A stretch of DNA of 64,000 bases from Nannochloropsis oceanica (taxonomy: Eukaryota; Sar; Eustigmatophyceae; Eustigmatales; Monodopsidaceae), in assembly GCA_004519485.1 (NCBI GenBank), contig CP038130.1, forward strand, positions 682,001 to 746,000. The letters are read 5' to 3'. Below the pieces are notes generated by a model, which saw only the letters and a program-made list of their open reading frames with translations, did no database searches and had not been told where the DNA came from. The position numbers and the translations under genes were made by a program. Numbering within the stretch: the first letter of the stretch is position 1; every line of letters begins with the position of its first letter. This document shows positions 54,701-64,000 of the stretch, one piece after another.

Positions 54701-56499
54701 GGCAACCTCCCCGCCGAGGACCTTATAAAACATAGCAGCTACTTGCCAGACTAGGGGCTCTGTGGGTACGACGAACAGGATTTTTTCCGCCCGCATGGTG
54801 ACGTAAGAGGAGAGGACGGTTTTCCCCGACGAAGTAGGAGCACACACGATCACCGAGCGTTTCTGATCGATCAGCCCAAGCACCTTCTTCTGCCACCCAT
54901 CCAGGGAGCGACCGAAGGAGAAACGAGACAGAGGAGGCAAGCAATTCGCCATCTTAACGAGTTGAAATTCAATGACATCGTCGATATCACCCAACAACCC
55001 CATCACTTCATCAATCGTATCACTGAACCTTGCCACCAACTCCCCCTCCCTCGACAAGGGAGCAAATCTCAGCTCCTCCTCGTCTTCTCTTTTATCCTTA
55101 TCCTTCTTACTCTTCTTCCCATCCTTCCCTTCCTTCTCTTTCTTACCCTTCATCGACTCCTTAGCCTTCTTCCGCTCCTTCTCCCGTGCCTTGACCTCCT
55201 TTCGCGCACTCACGAACATCGGCAGCTCAATCAACGCAAACAAACAATCCAAAATCAAGACATCATCTCTCGGCCTCTGCCCCAGACTCGCCTTAATCAC
55301 CTCCAACATCCACTGCAACCGCCCATGGGGACTTTTCAAATTCTCCTTCAACCCCAACAAAGAAGGCACCAGCGTCCTTTTAAATTTTGATAAGGTGTTC
55401 GATAAAAGCTGCGCATCGTTCTCCACGTCATCTACCTGCTTCTTTGCCTCCAATTTCTCCCGAATGACTGCCGATTTTTTCTTCTGCCCCCCCGCGGGTC
55501 CACCACCACCAGCCTTCACTTCCTCCTCCTTGGCCTCCTTCAGTTGCTTCACTGCCGTCTTGGCCATTTTCTCGAGCTTCTTTTCAATCTCCGTTTTCTG
55601 GCTCTTGCTACTTGCCTTGATACTATCCCCCCACAGTTTCTCCAACTTGCCGACAAAGTCATTAAAAGCACCCTCCGCCTTTTGTCCCCCTACCTCTCCT
55701 TCTCCGTACTCCCCCTTCACCGTCTGCCTTGCGAGCTTGATTTTCGTCGCGAGCTCCTGCCTCCATTTCAAGTCTTCCGGCGCTGACACAGGCGACGGGG
55801 CCCTACTGCTGCTGGTAGTGGCAGCACTTTCCTCCCCTCCCTCCTTCCCTCCCTCGTCCCTCGTCGTCGTGATGGCCATCTTCTTCATCCGATTCTGCAA
55901 CCGCTCCTGTTTTTTCTCCTCCTCCAACCGCTGTTTCTCCGCCTCTTCCTCCTTACGCTTTGCCTCCTCCGTCGCTGCAATCAAGCGATCTTTTTCCGCC
56001 TCCCACACAACGCGCGGGTCAAAAAACGTCCCACCCGGCGCTAACTCTCGCATGATCTTTGGCATGATTGTCTTGTCTGCCTCCCCTCCTTTGCCTGAGC
56101 GGTGTTGAATCAAATCGTGCCATAGCAAATCGTAGGTACGCTCGAGGGTCTCCTCACTGCCGGTATCGGAGAGGGCGCGCTTGCCGTACGCCACTGCTGG
56201 AAAAGGTGAGTGGGCGGGAGGAGAGTGGTGAGGGAGAGGGGATTGGGGAAGGCTCTCAAGGGAGGGACGAGGAGCTCATCGTTGGATCAAATAAAGCCCG
56301 TGTTGCTTAACCTTCTTGCCAAGTCCCGACATGCCAAATCATGTAAAGACGCAGAAATGTGTCGATTGAGTGATGGTGCGGGAAGCTGGTTGATGGTCGC
56401 AGGTCCAACCCAGGGCAAAAGGGAGCACGTTCCTTCTATTTCTTGCATAACCACACCCTCTCTACCCAACGTACCGTCATCCTCCAAAAATGCAGACAT
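51785..56499 (-). CDS. DDX60-like Ski2-family DExH-box RNA helicase
   Basis: Two exons: a 25-base first exon 56499-56475 (MSAFLEDD, CAGCCATG start context) and 56196-51785, joined in frame, giving 1478 residues. A charged N-terminal third (about 450 residues, Lys/Glu-rich and partly coiled) precedes the helicase core: VIVCAPTSSGKT (motif I), VVPTEPLVWQVA (Ia), YVIYDEVHTLDGDEG (II, DEVH), LALSATIGN (III), then FSDHSLAYGVNMPFRTSTF and MSGRAGRRGLDEQGN (VI). The DEVH box, the 'GVNMP.RT' block and a long insert between the two RecA domains fit the DDX60/DDX60L group rather than Ski2, Mtr4 or Brr2. In animals DDX60 is linked to antiviral RNA sensing and to translation control on some RNAs; the role in algae is unknown. 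Confidence 0.9.
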
Positions 56500-57001
56500 G
56501 GCTGGACCTGCACCAAGATCGAAAGCTGTCCGTACGAAGTAGTGATGGACGAAGTTCTAGGCTTAATAGTGCCTGCGTCGGTTGCGCGTGGTGTGCATGG
56601 GTATGATGGTGAAGGGAATGACGAGCAAGGAGCATGAGTGGAGGCTTCTCTTCGATGGCCGGAGGGCAAAAGAAGGATAGCAAACACGACATCTGGAAAG
56701 CAATCGAGCACAAATAACTGTGGCTACAGAGGCAACTATGTGGCACCGCTTTCCTCGTTAACTGACGTGAAATACAGCGTGGCTTTTTGCTGCCAGCGGC
56801 ATGCATGTGAGAGGTGCGATGAACGGTCAGCGATGACGCTTTGCTGTCGTTCACATATAAAATATGATGAGGAGGTGAAGCTGATTCGTTTGTTTGTTAT
56901 TTCTATTTCTGGGAAAAAACGCTATGACTGGAAGTGCATTTGAAGAGTACATTTTAAAAACAGAGCTCTATATGGTTACAAGCGCCGTCTAAACGACGAT
57001 A
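56500..57001. promoter_or_regulatory. DDX60-like promoter region and carrier 3' flank
   Basis: About 500 bp, with the upstream region of the helicase gene and the 3' end of the neighbouring carrier gene. No element recognised. Confidence 0.4.
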
Positions 57002-59230
57002 TTAATCTTGGTGCGTCTTCTTCTTCTCGGCCGCTTGTGCCTGCCCTGCAGCGCCTCGTAGGGGACCCCTTGGTTTCTGATGATGCTGTTGTTGTTTGTG
57101 GAGGGGTTGCTCCAAGAATGTGCTTTCTTGTGCTGCCCTCTCACTGTTGGTGCCGGTGCCATCTGTAGGTGGGAGGTAAGAAATAAAGTTTCGTCTTTAT
57201 TTGTATTTTTCATTTATGTATCATTTTGCTTTCCCCCCATGTAGTCTTTGCAAATAGAGAAATACCAAAGGACCTACCATCATCATCTTCGTAGTTCGGC
57301 TCGACCATTGTTTTAAAGTAGGTGGACTCGGAAAGGGCCCGCCAGACGACGGTGAAAAGGATGGATTGTAAGCCTGTTGTATAAATTGGATGAAGGGGAA
57401 GAGATAAGAAAAAAGGGTTGTTAGCTCTCAATACAGGCATGATTCGGGGGAAGAAAAAGACGGGAATTATCAATGCGACATCTTTCATCCCTGTTTCCCT
57501 CCATCACCCTCCCTAACCCTACCATTCGTCAGGATCCTTGTCGATAGCCCCCTTCCAAACAATCCCTTCCACCCATCCGCGGCTAGGATAATTTGGACCG
57601 TCTGCATGTACGAAATCGAGCTCAAACTCGCCGTGGCTTGTTTAGTCGTTTTAATCACCCGTATCACATTGGTCAGAGCATCCGAGACTGCAGAGGCCAT
57701 AAATCCTATGAACGCATTCCGGCAAAGCTTCCCCAACACCCCCACGGGGGCCCGCAAGGCCTCATCCAACACACCGTACACGTAGAACCACGGGAAGTGT
57801 CCAAAAGCAGCCGCAGCCGCTGTCGCGAGTGCCCCCTGATAGAACGCTGAGAATTCTCCGCGGGAGATACGACGCATTAAGGAGCGGTATCCTTCGTTCC
57901 CCTCTACCTGAAGGACAGTTTTTGATGTGTCGATTGGCATGAGCACTAGACGCCAGGCCCCCGCGGCGATGGAGGCGACGAATGTGGAGAAGAAGATAGG
58001 GAGGTCCCTGATTTTTGTGATAGAGACAGAGGGAGGGAGGGAGGGTCAGGTTTCTTTAATTTGAAACATGGCATTGCTAATGTAAATAAGAGAAGAGGGA
58101 GAGAGGTCTTTGTGAGGAAATAAGGAGATGGTTCGCAGCGGGGAAATATCGCTCTCATGGCCACAGCCACACACTCATTCACACATCTCCGGAGCGGAAA
58201 TAGCAACAAACATACCTGGTGCTTTCAAAATTCTTCAACAAAGCGCGACACCCGTCATTCGCCGCCGTGCTCCCAAACCTCGACAAGGGCCCCTGGACAA
58301 GAGCAAAACCCATGCCTTCATAAAATCGCCCAATTCCTCCCTGTTTGTACAACGTTGCCACTGTCTCAGTAAACGAACTCCCATAGCGATATTGGTAGTT
58401 TCCGACGGTGCGAAGCCACATTAGGGTGGCAACTTGCAGGCCACCGGCGAGGGCGCCCGGGATGCCACCACCTAGAGCTCTGGCAAGATGGAAGGATAGG
58501 AGATGAGGGATTAGAATTGGATAATTGGGAGTGCAGTCCTACATAACATTTTTGGACTCTAGAGGCGCCTGTCATCATCTTTCTCTCGGTAACTGCTTCC
58601 CGCTCTTTTCAACGACCCGCATCTAATATGTCTGTGACTTCTCTTCAACCATCCCTACATGGTCCCCCGACTACCTTCCTTTCCTCCCCCCTCCACATAC
58701 CTCTTGCCGATGATTCGCATTATATCTAAAAGCGATTTTTCGGGAGGTTCCGGTGGGCTGGTTGATGGTACGCCTCCTGCTGCTGCCACTGCCGCGTTAT
58801 GCTCGTCTTTCTCCAGCTCATTTTCTACCCCCTCTTCTGCCTGTTCCTCCTCCACCGGAATGCCATCTTGTGATTGCTCTTCTGCTTCTATCTGCCTTCC
58901 TTCGAGATGTCGTTCTGCTCCTGGTGCTTCTGCCTGCATGGATGGTATGGGCAGGACGCCGCCGTCCTCTGTATTTGTCACTTCTGCTGCAACCGGAGCG
59001 CCTTCCGGCATCTTCTCCTTCGGCGCCGCCTGTGTGATGTATTGGTTACATGAGCCCCCAGTCGGACCTGCTGTCCCCTTGCTAACACGCTCCAATGTGA
59101 GCGTGCGTGCATCCTGTCTTCATGGATCACGTACCTGAGTTACGACAGGAGCGACGAGCATCATCAAAACCAGAAGTAACGCAAACGATCCAGCGAGTAG
59201 CCGCCGCCGCGTGCTGCAAGGAGCGGACAT
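57002..59230 (-). CDS. SLC25-type carrier with N-terminal secretory leader
   Basis: Six exons: 59230-59135, 59029-58701, 58479-58216, 58007-57523, 57373-57278 and 57162-57002; total 1431 bases, 476 residues. Exon 1 codes MSAPCSTRRRLLAGSFALLL and LMMLVAPVVTQ, a signal-peptide-like leader; exon 2 codes an acidic Glu/Ala/Pro-rich region of about 100 residues. The rest is a divergent mitochondrial carrier: GGIPGALAGGLQVATLMWLR with GRFYEGMGFALVQGPLSRFG (repeat 1), WRLVLMPIDTSKTVLQVEG with AFYQGALATAAAAAFGHFPW (repeat 2, P-I-D-T-S-K signature), and ALTNVIRVIKTTKQ with GWKGLFGRGLSTRI (repeat 3, Pro lost). A Gln/Lys-rich tail ends it. The leader suggests a non-mitochondrial membrane, perhaps the plastid envelope or ER; no ASAF Phe is seen. 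Substrate unknown. Confidence 0.88.
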
Positions 59231-59533
59231 GTGAAGTCGCGACTCCAAGTCTCTGTACAAATCCTGCGTTGTGTGGTGTCTGTGCAACGAAGAGTGTGAG
59301 GTAAGAGGGGTTATATGGGCTTGATGGCAATAATCCTGAAGGAGAGGAAGGCGGGGGTCGAAGCGACTTGAAGGCAACGGCTCTTGATAACGCTCGCTTT
59401 TCTCATCTTTTTTTTCCTTCAAATTTGTTTTCACATTAAACCTTGTGTCACATTTTTCTTCCACAACCAAAAACTGTAACCTTCACATCCCATCAATCCT
59501 GCCTTCTTTTCGTTTCCTCCTTGGCCTATTTGC
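59231..59533. promoter_or_regulatory. Carrier promoter region and VHS-gene 3' flank
   Basis: About 300 bp between two minus-strand genes; no distinct element recognised. Confidence 0.4.
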
Positions 59534-60889
59534 CTACTTGGTTCGTGGGACATTGTCGTCCAAACGCAGGCCGGACAAAGAGGATGTTGGGAGGGGGCTT
59601 CCAGATGCAGGCTCGACATGCGCATCACGTGCAGCGGGTGGAGCAGGAGAGGATACCGCGTCAAACAAACCCAAGGGATCACGAGGTGCTAATTGTACAT
59701 TGCTGCTTTCCCCGCGTTTCCCTGCACGGTGATCTCGACCTTCGCCAACTGCCACCTCCGTCATTGTCAGGTCCGGATGAGTGGGAATAGGCCGTTGGGC
59801 TTGTGCCGGCGGTGGGTGTTGATCAAAGTCAAGCAGATCGTCCGTCTGTCCCGTCTCAACAGCTGCTGCCTCTCCTAGTCCTGCCTTCCGCTCTCCCTCC
59901 TCTCCTCCTTTTTGTCGAAGCATCGCATGGGCCTTTTCCGCCTCGAGTGCCTGAACGACTTCCTCGTGCACTTCCAGCGCCAACTCCAACACCCCTTCCG
60001 TCACCCCGCCCTCCCCCCCGCTCTCCACCCGTCCTTCTTCCATTCCTATTTCAATCACATCGGCCAAGCGGGGCTTGCATGCTTCAAGGAACCCAATCAC
60101 TCCTGCCAAGGCTTCGTCACCTGCAGCGATCCCTCTACTGGTAGGTAAAAGTTCAATGCAGGCTCGGGCGCGTCCTCGGACTTCCCTAAGGTCGTCTCCA
60201 AGCTTTGCTAGCTCTGCAATTCCTTTATTTTTAATTGCTGCTGCTGCTTCTTTTGCTCCTGTTGCTGCTGCTGTTGCTGATGTAGATAGTTCAGCTTCCG
60301 GTGTGGGTGTGGTGGTGATGGAGGGAGAGGGGGAGGAGGACGAGGAGGACAATGTTTGGGCCGGAGGAGTGAAGATGGGCGATGACGCTTCCAAACGAGG
60401 AAACTGTACCCCCTGTAGTCTCAGGTCCATGTAGGTGGAATAAAAGGCGAGGGTAGCTTGCTTGGCTTGAAAGGATAACCCCCACTCTTGGATCAAGGAT
60501 AGAGCCTGCTCCTTCACGTCCCATCCTTTTTTGCCGTCCGTTAATGTGGCTACATTGCTTAAGAACTCCGACGTGCCCACCAACGCATGGAACGCCGAGT
60601 CCCGTCCGGGCTTGTCCGCGTTCTTGACCGCCGCCTCGAGTAAGGTTAGGGTCAGTTGCACCACTTTGGGGTTGCTGTCCCGAAGCTTGCGGCGAAATGC
60701 ACGAACGGCCTGCTCCCCCGTTGACGATGTCCCGTCGTTGTCGTAATTGATGGCATCACACACTGCCAGGTTGAGCGCCCAATCTGGAGCTAGTAAGCTG
60801 TCAGAGGTGGCTTGATCAATGAGCTGGCCTACGGGCGTGAGCAGGTCGGAGCGGGATTGAGAGAGATTCGAGGCGCCGAGAAAGTTCAT
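59534..60889 (-). CDS. VHS-GAT domain adaptor, TOM1/TOL-like
   Basis: Ubiquitin-binding endosomal sorting adaptor, acting before ESCRT-I. 451 residues, intronless. The VHS domain spans about residues 10-145: LIDQATSDSLLAPDWALNLA, AVRAFRRKLRDSNPKVVQLT, LTLLEAAVKNADK and GWDVKEQALSLIQEWGLSF. A Ser/Thr/Pro linker follows, then a helical GAT-like region (about 220-330, with ELAKLGDDLREVRGRARACI). The C-terminal part is disordered with clathrin-box-like DDLLDFD and DPLGLFD motifs. The start at 60889 gives MNFLGASNLSQSRSDLLTPV, matching the usual short lead into VHS. GGA proteins share VHS-GAT but have a gamma-ear, which is absent here. Confidence 0.9.
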   Translation of the reverse strand: MNFLGASNLSQSRSDLLTPVGQLIDQATSDSLLAPDWALNLAVCDAINYDNDGTSSTGEQAVRAFRRKLRDSNPKVVQLTLTLLEAAVKNADKPGRDSAFHALVGTSEFLSNVATLTDGKKGWDVKEQALSLIQEWGLSFQAKQATLAFYSTYMDLRLQGVQFPRLEASSPIFTPPAQTLSSSSSSPSPSITTTPTPEAELSTSATAAATGAKEAAAAIKNKGIAELAKLGDDLREVRGRARACIELLPTSRGIAAGDEALAGVIGFLEACKPRLADVIEIGMEEGRVESGGEGGVTEGVLELALEVHEEVVQALEAEKAHAMLRQKGGEEGERKAGLGEAAAVETGQTDDLLDFDQHPPPAQAQRPIPTHPDLTMTEVAVGEGRDHRAGKRGESSNVQLAPRDPLGLFDAVSSPAPPAARDAHVEPASGSPLPTSSLSGLRLDDNVPRTK

Positions 60890-61667
60890 TGCCGGGCTGA
60901 GAGCTACAACTGTCCGTGTGTTGTGTTGCGGTAAGTTTAGAGAGTGTCAGGTATCAGTGCGTCATCTCGAGACGGTGATGCAGCGGCGACGATTTGTATA
61001 ACGGAGACTCAGGAGCGGTGTACATTGGTTGAAATAGTTCAGAAATGTGAAGCATAATTAATGTTTAGCATGCAAGGCCTCTCAGAGTCAAACGAGGTGA
61101 TTGACAAGCAGCTAGAGAGGTAACACGCCGCAAGAATTTGCATCATGGAAGGAATCCAAGGGAGGAGGTCAAGAAGCAAGGGCAAAGTTGGCGGTGGCGC
61201 AATAAACCCGCGGGGTTAAAGTGCGGGAGGACAGCATCTTTGTCATTAAAAGCTCACTGTGTGTACGTTGGTGGAATGGGGAGAACGATTGTGGGGGAGT
61301 GGAAGAGAGACGGACATGGGGAAGGAAGAACATCAACTTGCTACCCCTCGCGCGAGCGGCTATCTCGACCTCCTGCCACCTCCTCCTCCTCCTCCTCCTC
61401 CTCCTCCTCCTCCCCTTCCGTCTCCTCTTCGTCCGAAACCAGCTTCACCCCTTCTTCACGTGTATGTGTTCAACCACCAGCACATAGTCTCCTTTATGGC
61501 CTCACACACATCCAGGCCTGCTTCCCCTTGCTCCGTATGGCCAACTGTAACTCCAAACTCACCCAACGTACGTGCCCACCCTCACACCTCCACAGCATAC
61601 GACCAAAAGCGGTATACCGAACAAGACCAATTGGGGCTTTAAACCACTAGTAGCGTCATTCAGTGCC
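60890..61667. promoter_or_regulatory. Divergent promoter region of the VHS and HFM1 genes
   Basis: About 780 bp between the start codons. It contains a (TCC)n run at 61381-61413. A GTACGT donor-like site near 61570 and a ctccacag acceptor near 61600 could bound a 5' UTR or upstream coding intron of the helicase gene, but no in-frame upstream exon works. Confidence 0.4.
61381..61413 (+). repeat. (TCC)n microsatellite
   Basis: Eleven uninterrupted TCC units upstream of the HFM1-type gene, possibly in its 5' UTR. Confidence 0.95.
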
Positions 61668-63901
61668 ATGTCTTCCTCCACTTGCTGTACCGGCTCTTCC
61701 TCAGCGTCTCCTCTTCGTCCTCCTTCGCCGCGATTCCCTCCTCGTTCTTCCTTCTCTGTCATGCTAGAGGAGGGATCGGACGAGGATGAGGGAAAAGAGG
61801 AGGAGAATCTCCATCTCAATCTTGCTCCTTTCAATCATGCTACGGGCTACAAAGATGACGACGTATATGAGCAGCAACATCAGCAACAGCAGCAAGGTCG
61901 GCAGCGACAGCAACCGCCGCCCTTTTGTCCTTCCTCCTCCTCTTCGCCCCCCTCTTCCTCCTCCTTCTCCTCCTCCTCGACGGGCACGGCGCCTGCGGAT
62001 CGTAGCGCCAGTGACAATAGTTATGTTGGTAGTAGTGGTAGACAGCAGCAACTGGGGTTTACGGTAGATTTGGACCGGGAGTTTGGAGGGGAATATCGCA
62101 ATTTGTGGCCGTATCGCATGCTGAACTCGGTGCAGAGCTCTTTTTGGGCCGTGTGCTTAAATACTGATCGAAACGTAGTTATTGCAGCGCCAACAGGCGT
62201 GGGCAAAACGATGGCGTTGGAAGCAGCGATTTGTCGGTTGCTCCTAGAGAGTGAAAGTGTGGGAGATATGCACCGAAAGTGGAGGGTGGTTTACATAGCG
62301 CCGGTTAAGGCTTTGTGTCAGCAGAGGCTATTAGATTGGCGGGCTCGTTTCGGGTCAAAGTTTGGATTGAAATGCGCAGAGTTGACGGGGGATTCGGCGG
62401 GCTTGAGGGAGGTGGCAGCGTCTCACATTTTATTTGCTACACCAGAAAAATTCGATGCCGTATCGAGAGATTGGCGTGAGAATCTTTATTTGCTTGGTTC
62501 GGTCCGGTTAGTGCTGATCGATGAAGCACATTTTTTAGGTGAGGACCCACGTGGATCGGCGCTCGAATCTCTGATTTGTAGGCTGAAGGTGATTAAGACT
62601 CATAAAGGGATAGTGGAGAAGGGACTGCCTGCAAGCAAAATGCGAATTCTCGCAGTGTCTGCCACGTTGCCTAATGTCGATGATTTGGGAACATGGTTGG
62701 AGGCTCCCACGGAGGCGGTGTTCAATTTCGACTATACCTTTAGACCTGTACCGCTTGATGTGTGAGTATTCTGAGTGGGGCATATATTTATTTGGATGGA
62801 GGGTGGCTTGTTATAACATTATGTGCAAGATAATGCAAAAGATCCAGTATCTCATCAATATTGACTCTTCCTCCCACTTTCAGGCACATCCTGAGCTACG
62901 CCAACGCCAGTAACCCCTTTCTCTTCCAACGCACGTTGGAGAGTCGGGCGATTGACGTGATCTCCAAGTACAGCGAGGGCAAGGCAACGCTTGTCTTTTG
63001 TGGGTCGAAGAAGGGCGCGGAAACCTTGGCTAGCAAGCTTGCTGACACGACCTCGATGGTAATGAGGGGCGGAGGCGGAAGGCGAGGTCGAGGGCAGGAT
63101 AGCGGGCGGCAGCAGCAGCAGTACGAGAAGGTTGAGCGTTTCACAGGGTTGCAAAACCAGAAACTGAAAGACTTACTTGTGAGCTGCGGAGGTGCAGTCG
63201 CATTCCACCACGCGGGTTTGAGCGCTGAGGATCGCGCGTGTGTCGAAGATTTGTTTCAACAAGGTGTGGTGCGCGTGCTTTGTTCTACTTCTACATTGGC
63301 GCAGGGGATTAACAGTCCGGCGTTTCTGGCTATTATCCTGGGAACCACCTTTTGGCGGGGCGCTGGTATAGGGTACGAGGACCTGCCGGTCTCGGCGGTG
63401 TTACAGATGATTGGGCGCGCCGGCCGGCCCGGTTTTGACGATCGAGGAGTGGCTGTCATCATGACGAGCAAGGACAAGGAGCTCGCTTACACGTCCATGG
63501 CTGATGGTCAAGAAGTGGTCGAGTCCCAGCTTCCTGCCAGATTCCACGAAGCACTGAATGCGGAAGTCTGCTCTCACGTTATCTCTGACTTGGACGGGGC
63601 CATGCGATGGTTACAGTCAACCTTTTTGTGGGTCCGTGCACATCGCAATCCTCGCCATTATGCTGCCCTCCTTCCCCGCGACAACTCGAGTCCGGAAGTA
63701 GATAACAGCGTAGGAGCTCGGTTGAGGGCTTACATGCTACGGACCTTAGCAGAGCTAGAGGCTGAGGAGGTTTTGCGTTTAAGGGAGCCTACAATCAGTG
63801 GGAGCGCGATCGCAGACTTGAGCGCGCAAAATTCGAAGACCGTGGTGCCAATGGTGGGGGGGCGAGTAATGAGCAAAACGGTACGACACATGTCACTATG
63901 A
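61668..63901 (+). CDS. HFM1: HFM1/MER3-type meiotic DNA helicase (3' end probably outside window)
   Basis: MER3/HFM1 helicases stabilise crossover intermediates in meiosis. Exons 61668-62761 and 62884 onward; start at MSSSTCCTGSSSAS, with a Ser/Gln-rich lead of about 130 residues. Motifs: VVIAAPTGVGKTMALEAAIC (I), YIAPVKALCQQRLLDW (Ia), TPEKFDAVSRDWR, VLIDEAHFLGEDPRGSALE (II, DEAH), LAVSATLPNVDDLGTWL (III), FRPVPLD/VHILSYA across the intron, TLVFCGSKKGAE (IV), STSTLAQGINSPAF (V) and LQMIGRAGRPGFDDRG (VI). The winged-helix lead (HEALNAEVCSHVISDLDGAM, HRNPRHYA) matches HFM1 better than Brr2 or Ski2. The frame stops at 63901, but GRVMSKT is followed by a donor-like gtacga at 63881, where the family continues with Y..FET. 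The Sec63 part therefore likely lies past the window edge. Confidence 0.88.
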
Positions 63902-64000
63902 CTGAAACTCTTTCCCTTTTGTCTTTTTGGTGTTTTCCTACAAGTACTGTTAGGTTTCACTTTTTCTTTCTCCTACTATGTCCCACCACCCCCTTCCCCC
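63902..64000. other. Right edge: probable HFM1 intron
   Basis: Pyrimidine-rich sequence after the proposed donor at 63881. It is likely intron; a cctacaag at 63946-63953 would give a stop two codons later, so the true acceptor is probably further right. Confidence 0.4.

Noticed and set aside
54972-56108. 378-codon plus-strand frame, Ser/Phe/Leu-rich
   Set aside because: Antisense shadow of the Lys/Glu-rich N-terminal region of the DDX60-like helicase.

Overview
This window is nuclear DNA from a eukaryote with a complex plastid, most likely a stramenopile alga of the eustigmatophyte type (Nannochloropsis/Microchloropsis-like). The reasons are short GT-AG introns, tightly packed genes on both strands, nuclear tRNA genes with Pol III terminators, and several proteins that start with a signal peptide ending in an ASAF-like motif, the mark of import into a secondary red plastid (light-harvesting protein, plastid GST-like protein, plastid WD40 protein). 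The species call is inference.

Layout. 1-3750: gene-poor, with a decayed glycosyltransferase (GT14/xylosyltransferase-like) gene on the minus strand. 3755-6533: a bacterial-type beta-alanine:pyruvate aminotransferase (+) and the GTPase GPN3 (-). 7118-12040: a tRNA island (Gly-CCC, Ser-AGA, Ser-CGA), a three-copy 80-bp tandem repeat, a tRNA-Ser fragment, a long purine tract and weakly supported short minus-strand ORFs. 12189-26114: a CTFxP-repeat protein (-) sharing a 336-bp divergent promoter with a giant myosin (+, about 3514 residues). 26469-35026: SLC25 carrier (-), METTL3 (-), PRA1 (+), GST-like protein (-), LHC protein (+). 35750-46543: RNA polymerase I large subunit (+), DENR (+), plastid WD40 protein (+). 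48539-60889: arginyl-tRNA synthetase (+), DDX60-like helicase (-), a second SLC25-type carrier with a secretory leader (-), VHS/GAT adaptor (-). 61668-end: HFM1/MER3-type helicase (+), which probably runs past the right edge.

Exon models were built by hand from GT-AG junctions, reading-frame continuity and family alignment recalled from memory. Every multi-exon model given with exon coordinates sums to a whole number of codons.

The most unusual items are: (1) the giant myosin carries at its C terminus a complete two-domain phosphagen (arginine/creatine) kinase fold in which the phosphate-binding arginines and the reactive cysteine are replaced, so it looks like a myosin-pseudokinase fusion; (2) a tRNA-Gly(CCC) gene whose T-loop, and hence its internal Pol III B box, is split by 66 bases; (3) a Tudor-like domain inserted in the Pol I largest subunit; (4) an SLC25-family carrier with a cleavable-looking signal peptide; (5) an arginyl-tRNA synthetase with WHEP and GST-C-like appendices; (6) a stop-free, frame-preserving intron exactly behind the METTL3 catalytic DPPW motif. 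There is no operon logic; shared function between neighbours is suggested only for divergent pairs.
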